A stretch of 64,000 nucleotides of DNA from an uncultured Lachnospiraceae bacterium (GCA_944384155.1 CALWSG010000004.1:24905-88904); one strand, 5' to 3'; counted from the stretch's first letter, positions 27,092 through 35,945 are shown. Program-made: numbers and translations. Notes: a model not told the origin generated them from the sequence alone.

Positions 27092-28417
27092 CTACAAAGT
27101 CATGGGACTTGATTCAGCTTTCATCTCCCTTGTCACAAATTTCTGATACTCCGTTTCAACTTGTTTTCGTACACTTATAAAAGCCTCCGCAATCTCCGGA
27201 TCAAAATCTGTACCAATTCCTTTTTCTATAATGCCAAAGGCTTCGTCTAACGACATTGCCTTCCTATAGCACCTGTCTTGAGATACGGCATCAAATACAT
27301 CTGCCACAGACATAATCCTTGCACATAGCGGTATTTCATTTTTCTGCAAGCCCTGGGGATACCCCTTACCGCTCCACTTTTCATGATGAAACATGGCAAT
27401 ATCATACAGCATTTTGCAATACATTTGATTTGAACTGTAAAATGCATTCTGTATTAACTCTGCTCCTTTTACGGTATGCTGCTTCATTACATCAAACTCT
27501 TCATCTGTCAGTCTTCCCGGCTTCTGCAAAATTGCATCAGGTATAGCAATCTTTCCTATATCATGCATTGAAGCAGACACCGTCAGGCAATCTATATAAT
27601 CCTTTGTCAATATATTGGCATACCTGTCTTTTTTTCGGAGTTGTTCTGCTATGAGCCTGACGTAAACTGTCGTCCGCTTAATATGTTCTCCCGTACTGCC
27701 GTCTCTGCTCTCTACTATATCGGCAAAAGAGTATATCATCTCCTCATGTATATTGTCTAATTCCGCTACCACACTGTTTTCCACATTCATAAATATTACT
27801 AACAGCATGGCTGTGGCAGCTATACTGGAAATTAAAGTTTCAGGAAATATCATTTGCACAACAATGGTGCCTATTACCACAATAAAGGCAAGAAGCAAAA
27901 GCTTTACCTTATTGCTTGCAATATAATTTCTCCTCTTATAAAAAATCCCCATTCCTAACAGCATATATGCAAAACCTATAGCATAGCATATATAAGCGGA
28001 AACACCCATTGAATAGTTTGTGGATTTTCCAATAATGTACTCAAGACTGCCAATATTGATTGTTGCAATAATAACACTGAGAAAAAATGGCATAAATATG
28101 CATGCCTTCATTCTTTTGCTGCTAAAGTCAAGTTCACATAACGCACATAAATATACAAAAACCAAAAAAAGGAAAGTGAAAATACTTAACAAAAACAGCC
28201 TGTGCAAAAACCTGTTAAGTATGGGATTCACTGTTGTAAGATGATTTACGGTATATACAGTAATCATATCAAGAAACAAATATACAATCCCGGTTATCAG
28301 CATCCACTGAAATATAATTGTATGCCTGGATTTTGTTTTCTTATAATTGTTCCAACAAAAGCTGACTACAATATATATGAGAATCATCAAACAGAATATC
28401 TGTAATTTATATGCCAT
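27092..28417 (-). CDS. Membrane-bound HD-GYP domain protein
   Basis: The 441-residue protein has about seven membrane spans in residues 1-215, a sensor-like membrane part, then an HD-GYP domain (about 225-430). The domain shows IVESRDGSTGEHIKRT, SMHDIGKIAIPDAILQKPG, HHEKWSGKGYPQGL and MSVADVFDAVSQDRCYR. All metal ligands and the GYP motif are intact, so cyclic-di-GMP phosphodiesterase activity is expected. Such enzymes often steer the switch between motility and attachment, which fits a flagellate. The input signal is unknown. It is a single gene, with no partner on the same strand nearby except the lipoprotein downstream. Confidence 0.88.
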   Translation of the reverse strand: MAYKLQIFCLMILIYIVVSFCWNNYKKTKSRHTIIFQWMLITGIVYLFLDMITVYTVNHLTTVNPILNRFLHRLFLLSIFTFLFLVFVYLCALCELDFSSKRMKACIFMPFFLSVIIATINIGSLEYIIGKSTNYSMGVSAYICYAIGFAYMLLGMGIFYKRRNYIASNKVKLLLLAFIVVIGTIVVQMIFPETLISSIAATAMLLVIFMNVENSVVAELDNIHEEMIYSFADIVESRDGSTGEHIKRTTVYVRLIAEQLRKKDRYANILTKDYIDCLTVSASMHDIGKIAIPDAILQKPGRLTDEEFDVMKQHTVKGAELIQNAFYSSNQMYCKMLYDIAMFHHEKWSGKGYPQGLQKNEIPLCARIMSVADVFDAVSQDRCYRKAMSLDEAFGIIEKGIGTDFDPEIAEAFISVRKQVETEYQKFVTREMKAESSPMTL

Positions 28418-28550
28418 ATTCTCCTGCTCCCGCCTATATTACTTAAAATCAGGTATTTAAATGTAATACCACTATAAACTTATAACATATAACAATAATT
28501 TTTTAAAGGAAAAATTACAATTTTCACAAATTTTTCACATAGCAGGATTT

Positions 28551-29576
28551 TTATTTATCCTCCTTGCATTTTAACACATTTACAAGAAAGGCAAGCACAA
28601 GACCCTGCCCCCAGCCCTGTATCCATGTCTTTGGAACATTTCTATAGCCGTCTCTGTCCCTCATCACTGCCGTTCCTCCTGATACATTAAGTACTCTTCC
28701 GTCTTCAGTAATATTATCAAGAATTCCCTCAAGTGATTTTTGTACGTACTTTGTGTGAAGAGGGTTATCATTTATAATCATTGCCGCAGCTATACCGCAG
28801 GAAGCAGATACCTCCTCATATGATTCTCTGTCATCAACTATAGTATGCCACAGTCCCTTTTCACTCTGGACAAGCTTAAGCCCTGCAAGCTGATCTCTTA
28901 ATGAGCAGTCTATCTCCATAAACATAGGATACAAATAATTGATATACTGCTTTGCCATTGCCATAGTATAGGCTGCCCAACCGTTTGCCCTGCCCCAGAA
29001 AAATCCCGACATATGGTCTTTTGTAATATTATTATATCCGTGATAAAAAAATCCTGTTGATTTATCCTGAAGGTACTGAATATGCCAGTAATACTGATTT
29101 AAGGCATCCTGAATCAGTTCTTCATCATTAAGCTTTCTTCCCATTCTAAGCATAAAATATGCTGCCATAAAAAGTGTGTCACACCATGCCTGCTCCGGAA
29201 AATCATTATTAACTGAAACCGTATGCTGCAGCACCTTATCTCCAAACCTTAAGGCATCATTCCTAAGGTAATTTATTTTGCTTTTAGCAATGTCCATATA
29301 TTTTTCGTCACCGGTTGCCTCATACAGACTTAGCATAGAATGTCCCATAGCACAGGTATTTACTGTCCATGGAGGAAGTCCAAGGTCAATATATTCATCT
29401 ACCCACTTTATCAGTCCGTCAAGGTATTCTTTGTTCTCTGTTTCCTCATATGCCCTGCACACTCCGTAATAAGCCACCCCGCAAGGCCATTCCCATGGCA
29501 TATCCATAGTCATGGTCTTTTTTACCACTGCATCTATAACCTTTAATATCTGCTCTCTATCGTACTTTAACCTCAT
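28551..29576 (-). CDS. GH105 unsaturated rhamnogalacturonyl hydrolase
   Basis: The 341-residue enzyme of the GH88/GH105 fold has an N-terminal MPWEWPCGVAYYGV, central NDFPEQAWCDTLFMAAYFMLRMG with the family catalytic Asp, GFFWGRANGWAAYTMA and the ending TWIQGWGQGLVLAFLVNVL. There is no signal peptide, so it works in the cytoplasm, removing the unsaturated galacturonyl residue from lyase-made rhamnogalacturonan fragments. This points to pectin use. It is 28 bases upstream of nothing related; pyruvate kinase precedes it on the same strand with a 28-base gap. Confidence 0.9.
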   Translation of the reverse strand: MRLKYDREQILKVIDAVVKKTMTMDMPWEWPCGVAYYGVCRAYEETENKEYLDGLIKWVDEYIDLGLPPWTVNTCAMGHSMLSLYEATGDEKYMDIAKSKINYLRNDALRFGDKVLQHTVSVNNDFPEQAWCDTLFMAAYFMLRMGRKLNDEELIQDALNQYYWHIQYLQDKSTGFFYHGYNNITKDHMSGFFWGRANGWAAYTMAMAKQYINYLYPMFMEIDCSLRDQLAGLKLVQSEKGLWHTIVDDRESYEEVSASCGIAAAMIINDNPLHTKYVQKSLEGILDNITEDGRVLNVSGGTAVMRDRDGYRNVPKTWIQGWGQGLVLAFLVNVLKCKEDK

Positions 29577-29604
29577 AGCTTTACCTTCCTTTTAGCCGGG
29601 TGCA

Positions 29605-31032
29605 TTATGCTTCTCTTCCTACAACATGAACCTTTATCATATTAGTGGTTCCTGCCATGCCCAAAGGAACTCCGGCAGTAAACACAACAATATCATCTAT
29701 TTCAACAAGCTTTGCCTCCTCCAGCTTCTCTACTGCGTGATGTATCAAATCAAAGGGTTCTTTTTTCTCGTCAACAATAATAGGTGTAACACCCCATGAA
29801 AGATTCATCTGTCTTGCCACATTCTCATGTGTAGTGCAGGCAATAACATCACAGCCCGGACGATACCTTGACAAAAGCCTTGCAGTTGTACCTGACTTTG
29901 TCACTGTTATAATACATTTTGCATTTAAATCATGTGCCGTTGTAACAGTTGCATGGGAAATTGCATCTGTAATATTAGGATTTGCTTTTCTTTGGAGATA
30001 GAAAAATCTCTTTATATAATCTATGTCTTCCTCTGTTCTCACAGCAATCTTTACCATTGTCTTAAGAGCCTCTATAGGATAATGTCCTGCAGCAGTTTCT
30101 CCCGACAGCATAATCGCACTTGTACCGTCATATATTGCATTTGCCACATCGGCAGTCTCTGCCCTTGTAGGTCTTGGATTCTTTACCATAGATTCAAGCA
30201 TCTGTGTTGCAGTAATAACCTGCTTTCCTGCATTATATACCTTCTTAATAATCATTTTCTGATATACAGGAACATCCTCCGCAGGTATTTCAACACCCAT
30301 ATCTCCTCTTGCCACCATAATGCCGTCTGACACCTGTATGATTTCATCTATATTTTTAACACCCTCCATATTTTCTATCTTTGCGATAATATTGATGGTA
30401 TAACAGTTATTCTCCTCTAACAGTCTTCTTATCTGAAGAACATCCGAAGCACTGCTGACAAAAGAAGCTGCAATAAAATCATATCCGTTCTCTATTCCGA
30501 AAAGTATATCCTTTTTATCCTGTTCACTTAAATAAGGCATTGACAGCTTTACACCCGGAACATTTACGCCCTTTTTATTTGACATAACTCCCCCGTTTAC
30601 AACTGTACATATAATATCTGTATCTGTAAGCTTGTTTACCTTAAGCTCTATAAGCCCGTCATCTATTAAAACCCTGTCGCCAACAGATAAATCCTTCGGC
30701 AAATCCTTATAGGTAATTGAAACCTTTGTCTCATCTCCCTCTATATCCTCTGTTGTAAGGGTAAATGTATCTCCCTCATTTATGGTAATCTCTCCGTTTT
30801 TAAATTCCTTTAATCTTATTTCCGGTCCCTTTGTATCAAGAAGTGCAGCTACATGCTTGTTGTACTTCTTTCTCAATTCTCTAAGCTTCTGTATTCTTCC
30901 AAGCTGTTCATCATGGCTGGCATGCGAAAAATTAAAACGTGCCACATCCATCCCGTTTTTTACAAGCTCCTCCATAACTCCGTCAACATCCGTAGATGGT
31001 CCCAATGTACAGATTATCTTTGTTTTCCTCAT
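29605..31032 (-). CDS. pyk: Pyruvate kinase
   Basis: The 475-residue enzyme has the N-terminal MRKTKIICTLGPSTDVDG, the active-site signature IIAKIENMEGVKNIDEI, GIMVARGDMGVEIP and TATQMLESMVKNPRPTRAE. It catalyses the last step of glycolysis, from PEP and ADP to pyruvate and ATP. It has the normal core length and no extra C-terminal PEP-synthase-like domain as found in Bacillus. An AAGGG ribosome site precedes the ATG. It is divergent from spoIID and codirectional with GH105. Confidence 0.97.
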   Translation of the reverse strand: MRKTKIICTLGPSTDVDGVMEELVKNGMDVARFNFSHASHDEQLGRIQKLRELRKKYNKHVAALLDTKGPEIRLKEFKNGEITINEGDTFTLTTEDIEGDETKVSITYKDLPKDLSVGDRVLIDDGLIELKVNKLTDTDIICTVVNGGVMSNKKGVNVPGVKLSMPYLSEQDKKDILFGIENGYDFIAASFVSSASDVLQIRRLLEENNCYTINIIAKIENMEGVKNIDEIIQVSDGIMVARGDMGVEIPAEDVPVYQKMIIKKVYNAGKQVITATQMLESMVKNPRPTRAETADVANAIYDGTSAIMLSGETAAGHYPIEALKTMVKIAVRTEEDIDYIKRFFYLQRKANPNITDAISHATVTTAHDLNAKCIITVTKSGTTARLLSRYRPGCDVIACTTHENVARQMNLSWGVTPIIVDEKKEPFDLIHHAVEKLEEAKLVEIDDIVVFTAGVPLGMAGTTNMIKVHVVGREA

Positions 31033-31138
31033 TGAATTTGCCCTTGCCTTTCAATAATATATTTGCTTTTTTCAACTGCTATAATACTATCTTTTCCAAT
31101 AAATGTCTATCCATACTTTACTATTATTTTTTTAATTT

Positions 31139-31167
31139 GCATAGATTTAACAATCCCCTCATATATT
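31139..31167 (+). promoter_or_regulatory. Sigma-E-type promoter of spoIID
   Basis: GCATAGA at 31139-31145, a 14-base spacer, then CATATATT at 31160-31167. The sigma-E consensus is KMATATT-N14-CATACAHT. The -10 box matches seven of eight and the -35 box five of seven. spoIID is a mother-cell gene in Bacillus. Confidence 0.55.
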
Positions 31168-31196
31168 AAAGCAGGCTTTTGAAGGGAGTACCGTTT

Positions 31197-32141
31197 ATGC
31201 GAAAAAAAAACATACGAAAACAGCTGCTTAAAATATGTGCTTTTATCTTTGCCGTCATTGCTTTTCCCTCCATTACAACCATGCTTATGAACGGCAAAAT
31301 GCCTCAAAGAATTTATTCCGCAGGCACAAGCGGAAAATATGTAGTAGTAACAACCGGAGGGATTACAGAAAATCTGGATGTTGAAGATTTTATTCCATGT
31401 GCCGTAATGGGACAGCTTTCCATCGACAATGACGAGGAGCTTTTAAAAAGCTTTGCCGTCATTATGAGAACCTATATTTTGTCAGCTATGGGAAACGAAA
31501 CAAGCATACCTTCGGAAAAACTAAATATTCCCTATGTGACATATGACGAGATGGAAAAATTGTGGGGTGATAATTTCCCCGATAATTATAATAAGCTTAT
31601 GAAAATAGTTTCGGACACATCTCTTGTTACCATTACCTTAAATGGTGAACTTATAGCTCCCTATTATCACAGCGTCAGTGCAGGAAAAACCCGTGCGGGA
31701 ACAGAGGTTATGGGAGAGGACTTTGCCTATTTGTGCTCCGTAAGCTGTCCCGATGATACCTCGTCACCTGACTACTTCAAGGCTTACTATTACAGCAATG
31801 AGGAATTTGCCGTTAAGGTACGTGCTATTGATGAAAATATATCTATAGATAATGCTTCTCCTCTTGAAACGTTACAGATAATATCAAGAGATTCTGCCGG
31901 ATATGTATTAAATATGTCTATAGGAGGCATATCAATAGACGGAACAAAATTTTATGAAGCAATGCAGATTAATTCTCCGTCATTTATGATAGAGGAATAT
32001 GACGGCGGCGTGCGAATTACCACATACGGCACAGGCCACGGAATGGGAGTCAGCCTTAATTATGCAGCAAGTCTTGCCGCAGGCGGTTCATCATACATAG
32101 AAATTCTTCATTATTTTTATACTAATACAGAAATAAAATAA
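31197..32141 (+). CDS. spoIID: Stage II sporulation protein D (catalytic Glu replaced)
   Basis: The 314-residue protein has an N-terminal anchor (about 8-30) and the SpoIID domain: LDVEDFIPCAVMGQLSIDN, LLKSFAVIMRTYIL, HSVSAGKTRAGTEV, YLCSVSCPDD and the ending GTGHGMGVSLNYAASLAAGG. SpoIID is a mother-cell lytic transglycosylase of the engulfment complex. The family pattern GVVAxEMP, whose Glu is catalytic, reads AVMGQLS here, so Glu is Gln. GMSQxGA reads GVSLNYA. The enzyme may therefore be inactive and structural. The ATG at 31197 has AAGGGAG before it. A TTG at 31179 overlaps that site. spoIIQ follows. Confidence 0.9.
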   Translation: MRKKNIRKQLLKICAFIFAVIAFPSITTMLMNGKMPQRIYSAGTSGKYVVVTTGGITENLDVEDFIPCAVMGQLSIDNDEELLKSFAVIMRTYILSAMGNETSIPSEKLNIPYVTYDEMEKLWGDNFPDNYNKLMKIVSDTSLVTITLNGELIAPYYHSVSAGKTRAGTEVMGEDFAYLCSVSCPDDTSSPDYFKAYYYSNEEFAVKVRAIDENISIDNASPLETLQIISRDSAGYVLNMSIGGISIDGTKFYEAMQINSPSFMIEEYDGGVRITTYGTGHGMGVSLNYAASLAAGGSSYIEILHYFYTNTEIK

Positions 32142-32154
32142 AAATTTTTTTAGT

Positions 32155-32182
32155 GCATAATAACATACCTTAAGGCAACACT
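32155..32182 (+). promoter_or_regulatory. Sigma-F-type promoter of spoIIQ
   Basis: GCATA at 32155-32159, 14 bases, then GGCAACACT at 32174-32182. This fits GYATA and GGnnAnAHT fully. The same spacing occurs upstream of spoIIR. It gives spoIIQ its own forespore promoter downstream of the mother-cell gene spoIID. Confidence 0.65.
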
Positions 32183-32214
32183 ATTAGTAACAATAGTGAT
32201 TGGAGGTTATAATT

Positions 32215-33003
32215 ATGCGTTATAGAAAAAATATTTTCCGGGACAAAACCTTTCTTACAATGGCAGGAGTTACTGTTCTTGCTGTTGCCGCCATTGCCGG
32301 AGGCGTTATGCTAAACAACAGCGAAACACAGCCTGAAACAAGTCAAATTGCCGACTTAAACGAAAATAATGATAAGGATTCAACCTTGAGCACCAATGAT
32401 ATTGCCGCCAACAACGGTGCCACAAAATCCACAAAAGAATATGGTACAGACTCTGACTTAACCAATAATGGCTCTGAAGACGAAACCACCACTTCTGGGG
32501 AATCTGAAACCTCAGAAAACCAACAGTCAGGTGAGGATAATGTAAATGAAGCCGGTGCCGGAGTTTCAGGCTTCTCCTTTTCTGCCGACAGCACTCTTGT
32601 ATGGCCTGTGGAAACCAACGATATTATAATAGATTACAGTCCTGATGCTACAGTTTATTTTGCCACTCTTGACAAATATAAGACAAGCAATGCAATATCC
32701 ATACGAAGTGAGGTTGGCACCCCTGTTTATGCAGCCGCTTCAGGTACTGTATGCGATATTGGATATAATGAAGAAATCGGTAATTCCATATCTCTGGACC
32801 TTGGAAGCGACTATACTCTCCAGTATGGGCAGATAAAGGATATACAGGTTTCCGAAGGTGATGTTGTAAGCGAAGGTGATTTACTGTGCTATGTGGCTGA
32901 CCCTACTAAATATTATTCAGTGGAAGGACCAAATTTATATCTTAAGCTGACACTTGGTGATACAACAGTTGACCCTCTTGACTATTTGGATTTTAAAGAA
33001 TAA
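32215..33003 (+). CDS. spoIIQ: SpoIIQ-like LytM (M23) domain protein, zinc ligands lost
   Basis: The 262-residue protein has one N-terminal membrane span (about 12-32), a Ser/Thr/Glu-rich linker (35-115) and a LytM domain (about 120-255, SEVGTPVYAAASGTVCDIGY and VSEGDVVSEGDLLCYV). In active M23 enzymes zinc is held by HxxxD and HxH. Here HxGID reads SNAIS and HVHFE reads NLYLK, so no ligand remains. SpoIIQ is the forespore half of the engulfment channel and binds SpoIIIAH. Bacillus SpoIIQ is also inactive, whereas many clostridial ones keep the site. The ATG at 32215 has GGAGG before it. Adjacency to spoIID and a sigma-F promoter support the name. Confidence 0.85.
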   Translation: MRYRKNIFRDKTFLTMAGVTVLAVAAIAGGVMLNNSETQPETSQIADLNENNDKDSTLSTNDIAANNGATKSTKEYGTDSDLTNNGSEDETTTSGESETSENQQSGEDNVNEAGAGVSGFSFSADSTLVWPVETNDIIIDYSPDATVYFATLDKYKTSNAISIRSEVGTPVYAAASGTVCDIGYNEEIGNSISLDLGSDYTLQYGQIKDIQVSEGDVVSEGDLLCYVADPTKYYSVEGPNLYLKLTLGDTTVDPLDYLDFKE

Positions 33004-33015
33004 AGATGAAAAACA

Positions 33016-33056
33016 GGCTGCCGCTTTAACGATTTTTAATCGCTAAAGCGGCAGCC
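33016..33056 (+). terminator. Hairpin after spoIIQ
   Basis: A 13-bp stem GGCTGCCGCTTTA/TAAAGCGGCAGCC, extended inside by CGATT/AATCG, lies between two convergent genes. The following sequence is AT-rich but has no pure T-run. Confidence 0.75.
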
Positions 33057-33072
33057 ATATTATAAAATATTC

Positions 33073-33246
33073 TTATTTATATTCCTCAATCAACTCTGCA
33101 ATAGTGTCAACACATCCTCCGCACACAGTTCCCGCTGAAGTAGCTTCCTGCACGGCTTCTACGGTTGTGGCACCGGCCTCAACAGCAGCTTTAATCTCTC
33201 CTGCCGTAATACCCATGCAATGACATACTGTTTCATTTAAATCCAT
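33073..33246 (-). CDS. BFD-like [2Fe-2S]-binding protein
   Basis: A 57-residue protein with the bacterioferritin-associated ferredoxin (BFD-like) fold. CHC near the N-terminus (NETVCHCMGI) and CGGC near the C-terminus (GTVCGGCVDTIAELI) are the four cluster ligands. It probably holds a 2Fe-2S cluster and passes electrons or iron. It lies 27 bases after reverse rubrerythrin, so a role in peroxide defence or iron handling is likely. The ATG at 33246 has AAGGAGG before it; a start six codons upstream would include that site. Confidence 0.82.
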   Translation of the reverse strand: MDLNETVCHCMGITAGEIKAAVEAGATTVEAVQEATSAGTVCGGCVDTIAELIEEYK

Positions 33247-33273
33247 TTTAGCAGCCTCCTTCAAAGCTCAATA

Positions 33274-33816
33274 TTAGCCAAAATATCTGTTTAAAAGACC
33301 TTCAAATGCCTTGCCGTGTCGTGCTTCATCTCTTGCCATTTCATGTACTGTGTCATGGATAGCATCAAGATTTGCCTGCTTTGCTCTTACTGCAAGGTCT
33401 ACCTTTCCAGCCGTAGCACCATTCTCAGCATCTACTCTTAACTGAAGGTTCTTCTTTGTGCTGTCTGTTACAACCTCTCCTAACAATTCCGCAAACTTAG
33501 CTGCATGCTCTGCTTCCTCCCATGCTGCCTTTTCATAGTATAATCCGATTTCAGGATATCCCTCTCTGTGAGCAACTCTTGCCATAGCAAGGTACATACC
33601 TACTTCTGTACACTCTCCCTCAAAGTTTGCTCTAAGGTCAGCCTTAATGTCCTCGCTTACATCTGCTGCTACCCCAACTATATGTTCTGCTGCCCATGTT
33701 CTTTCCTCTCCCATGAGTTCAAACTTATCTGCAGGTGCCTTACATACAGGACATACCTCCGGTGCGCTGTCTCCCTCATATACATATCCACATACTTTAC
33801 ATACATATTTTGCCAT
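33274..33816 (-). CDS. Reverse rubrerythrin
   Basis: The 180-residue protein has the rubredoxin domain first ([13 protein letters not shown] and [11 protein letters not shown], residues 1-36), then a four-helix di-iron domain with Glu/His ligands ([48 protein letters not shown]). This order is the reverse of classical rubrerythrin. Such proteins in clostridia reduce hydrogen peroxide and oxygen with NADH-derived electrons. It is followed by the BFD-like gene and preceded by perR on the same strand, which suggests PerR control. Confidence 0.93.
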   Translation of the reverse strand: MAKYVCKVCGYVYEGDSAPEVCPVCKAPADKFELMGEERTWAAEHIVGVAADVSEDIKADLRANFEGECTEVGMYLAMARVAHREGYPEIGLYYEKAAWEEAEHAAKFAELLGEVVTDSTKKNLQLRVDAENGATAGKVDLAVRAKQANLDAIHDTVHEMARDEARHGKAFEGLLNRYFG

Positions 33817-33949
33817 AATATTCTCTCCTTTTCTTATAAGTTATTTGAATTATTTAGTGTTTTATTTAAATCAGTAATGATTACGATAGTAATATATCAT
33901 GTTTGTTCCTATTTGTCAACTAAAAATAGTAATAATTCTTATTTTTATT

Positions 33950-34354
33950 TTATTGTTGATTTTGCAGTGCTTTCTCTTTGCAGTCCGGACATTTTCCGTA
34001 AAAAATAAGCTGATGCTTTTCCACATCACCATCAAAGCTTTTTTCTGCCAAAGTATTTAAAAAATTAAGATTATCCATCTCCAAATCAATAATCCTAAAG
34101 CACTCTTTGCAGACGAAATGAGGATGAGGATTGATATTTGCATCAAAATGATCCGATGAATCTCCACAGGTTATTTTTTGTATTTCTCCTATTTCCGCCA
34201 AAAGAGAAAGGTTTCTGTAAACAGTTCCAAGGCTTATTTTGGGATACTCCTGTTTAATATTATTGTATATTACCTCTGCAGTAGGATGATCCTTCCTTGT
34301 CATTAAAAATCTTACTATAGCCTCTCTGTGCCGGCTGTGCTTCAGCGTTTTCAT
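33950..34354 (-). CDS. perR: PerR-type peroxide-sensing Fur family repressor
   Basis: The 134-residue protein has a winged helix (TAEVIYNNIKQEYPKISLGTVYRNLSLL) followed by the metal/dimer domain. DHFDANINPHPHFVC holds the regulatory-site His and Asp residues, and CxxC pairs (CKEC, CPDC) form the structural zinc site. The His in the N-terminal part and Asp in HFD fit PerR more than Fur. PerR senses peroxide by metal-catalysed His oxidation. It lies upstream of the reverse rubrerythrin gene. An operator-like palindrome sits before its own start. The ATG at 34354 was chosen with AAAGGAAAG upstream; a GTG lies two codons earlier. Confidence 0.88.
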   Translation of the reverse strand: MKTLKHSRHREAIVRFLMTRKDHPTAEVIYNNIKQEYPKISLGTVYRNLSLLAEIGEIQKITCGDSSDHFDANINPHPHFVCKECFRIIDLEMDNLNFLNTLAEKSFDGDVEKHQLIFYGKCPDCKEKALQNQQ

Positions 34355-34371
34355 AGGCACTCTTTCCTTTC

Positions 34372-34386
34372 ATAATAATAATCATT
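34372..34386. promoter_or_regulatory. Candidate PerR box upstream of perR
   Basis: The minus strand reads TGATTATTATTATGA. It matches 11 of 14 defined bases of the PerR box TTATAATnATTATAA. It starts about 18 bases before the perR start and would give autoregulation. Looser repeats of GTAAT/ATTAC lie before the rubrerythrin gene (about 33877-33896). Confidence 0.45.
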
Positions 34387-34523
34387 CCTAATTTTATACC
34401 CAATATATGCTTTTGTCAAGACTATATGTTTATATATTATCCCGGCGATTGAAAAATTTATCTTAATATGTTAATCTAACATAATCAAACAATAAAATAT
34501 ACAAAGAATGGGGGAATCTTTCC

Positions 34524-35945
34524 TTGAAAAAAAGCTTAATTTTAAATTTTATGGAATTGTTTTTTTTATGTGTTGCATTAGCTATATGCTTTTCACCCGA
34601 TATAATGGGTGCAGAGCTTACTCCTGATATTTCCACAACAAACGGCGGAAGCACTGCTTCACTTAATGACGGCAGTCACAGTACTTTTCTTACCTTTAAT
34701 ACAGGTGATTCAATTACAATTAAATCCTCTGACGGCAATACCATTTCCGGCATATATATAATATGGGACTCACCTGCCGCACCATGGACTCTCACCGTTG
34801 AAAGCGGTGACATTTCTTGCGGACAATACGGCTTTTTACATGAATATGTTTCACTTGACACACCTGCTTTAACGGCTGTTATCAATATTCCCCAAGACAA
34901 TATGCGTATAAGTGATATAAGAATATTTAGCGAAGGCGAACTGCCTGATGATGTTCAGATATGGAATCCTCCGTGCGACAAGGCAGATATTTTAATAGTA
35001 GCTTCACATGCAGATGATGACATTCTTTTTTTTGGAGGAATCATTCCCACATACGGAGTTGCGGGTGATGCCGATATTCAGGTAATTTATATGTCGGAAT
35101 TCTGGTCATCTGCCAAAATAAGGGAGCACGAAAAGCTGGACGGACTGTGGGCCGCAGGCCTGAACATTTATCCGGTTTCCGGCACCTTCCCTGACGTATA
35201 TTCCAAGGATATGGAGACAGCTAAGACACAGTATAATTTTGATGATATGGTAAGCTTTGTAACATGTCAGATTAGACGGTTTGAGCCTCAGATTATAGTT
35301 ACACATGACCAAAATGGTGAATACGGACACGGCTTCCATATGCTTACATCAAGTGCAGTGGTGACTGCGGTAGAAGCAGCATCGGATTCATCACAATATC
35401 CTGATTCCGCAGCAGCATACGGAGTATGGAATACCCCAAAAACATACCTTCACCTTTACGGTGAAAATAAAATCAGGCTTGATTTAAGGCTTCCAATAGA
35501 TTCCATGGGGGGAAGAACGGCACTCCAAATAGCTGCTGACGCCTATAAGCAGCATGTCTCCCAGCAATGGTGCTGGTTTTATGTATCTGACGACTATGAA
35601 TATAGCTGTGCAGACTTTGGCTTATACAGAACTACAGTAGGATATGATACAGGAAATGATATGCTGGAAAACATTAAAACATATAAGGAGCAGGCTGCCG
35701 AAGCAGAAAGTATATCCATAGCAGAGAGAGAAAGCCTTGAAGCTGCAGAAAGAGAAAGTCTAAAAAAAGCCGAGGAGGAAAGTATAATGGAAAGTGAAAG
35801 ATTATCCTCTATAGAACAAAAAGAGCAGGAAGAGCTTGAAAAAAATGGGGCAAGATTTAAAACTACCATTATTATATGCTTACTTATTATAGCTGCTGTT
35901 GTATTAGGCATAATAGTAGCCAAACTAAAAAGAAAACACCGCTGA
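34524..35945 (+). CDS. Membrane-anchored extracellular PIG-L family deacetylase
   Basis: The 473-residue protein has an N-terminal signal (about 1-29), a beta-rich domain (about 30-140), a PIG-L/LmbE domain (about 152-390) and a charged coiled coil with a repeated ERESLEAAERESL pattern (about 395-440), then one membrane span and a basic tail. The zinc motif is SHADDDILFFGG (family PHPDDE) and the second ligand region DQNGEYGHGFHM. PIG-L enzymes are Zn-dependent N-acetyl hydrolases of amino sugars. Surface placement suggests action on wall or glycan substrates. The true substrate is unknown. The start is TTG at 34524 with GGGGGAA upstream. Confidence 0.8.
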   Translation: MKKSLILNFMELFFLCVALAICFSPDIMGAELTPDISTTNGGSTASLNDGSHSTFLTFNTGDSITIKSSDGNTISGIYIIWDSPAAPWTLTVESGDISCGQYGFLHEYVSLDTPALTAVINIPQDNMRISDIRIFSEGELPDDVQIWNPPCDKADILIVASHADDDILFFGGIIPTYGVAGDADIQVIYMSEFWSSAKIREHEKLDGLWAAGLNIYPVSGTFPDVYSKDMETAKTQYNFDDMVSFVTCQIRRFEPQIIVTHDQNGEYGHGFHMLTSSAVVTAVEAASDSSQYPDSAAAYGVWNTPKTYLHLYGENKIRLDLRLPIDSMGGRTALQIAADAYKQHVSQQWCWFYVSDDYEYSCADFGLYRTTVGYDTGNDMLENIKTYKEQAAEAESISIAERESLEAAERESLKKAEEESIMESERLSSIEQKEQEELEKNGARFKTTIIICLLIIAAVVLGIIVAKLKRKHR

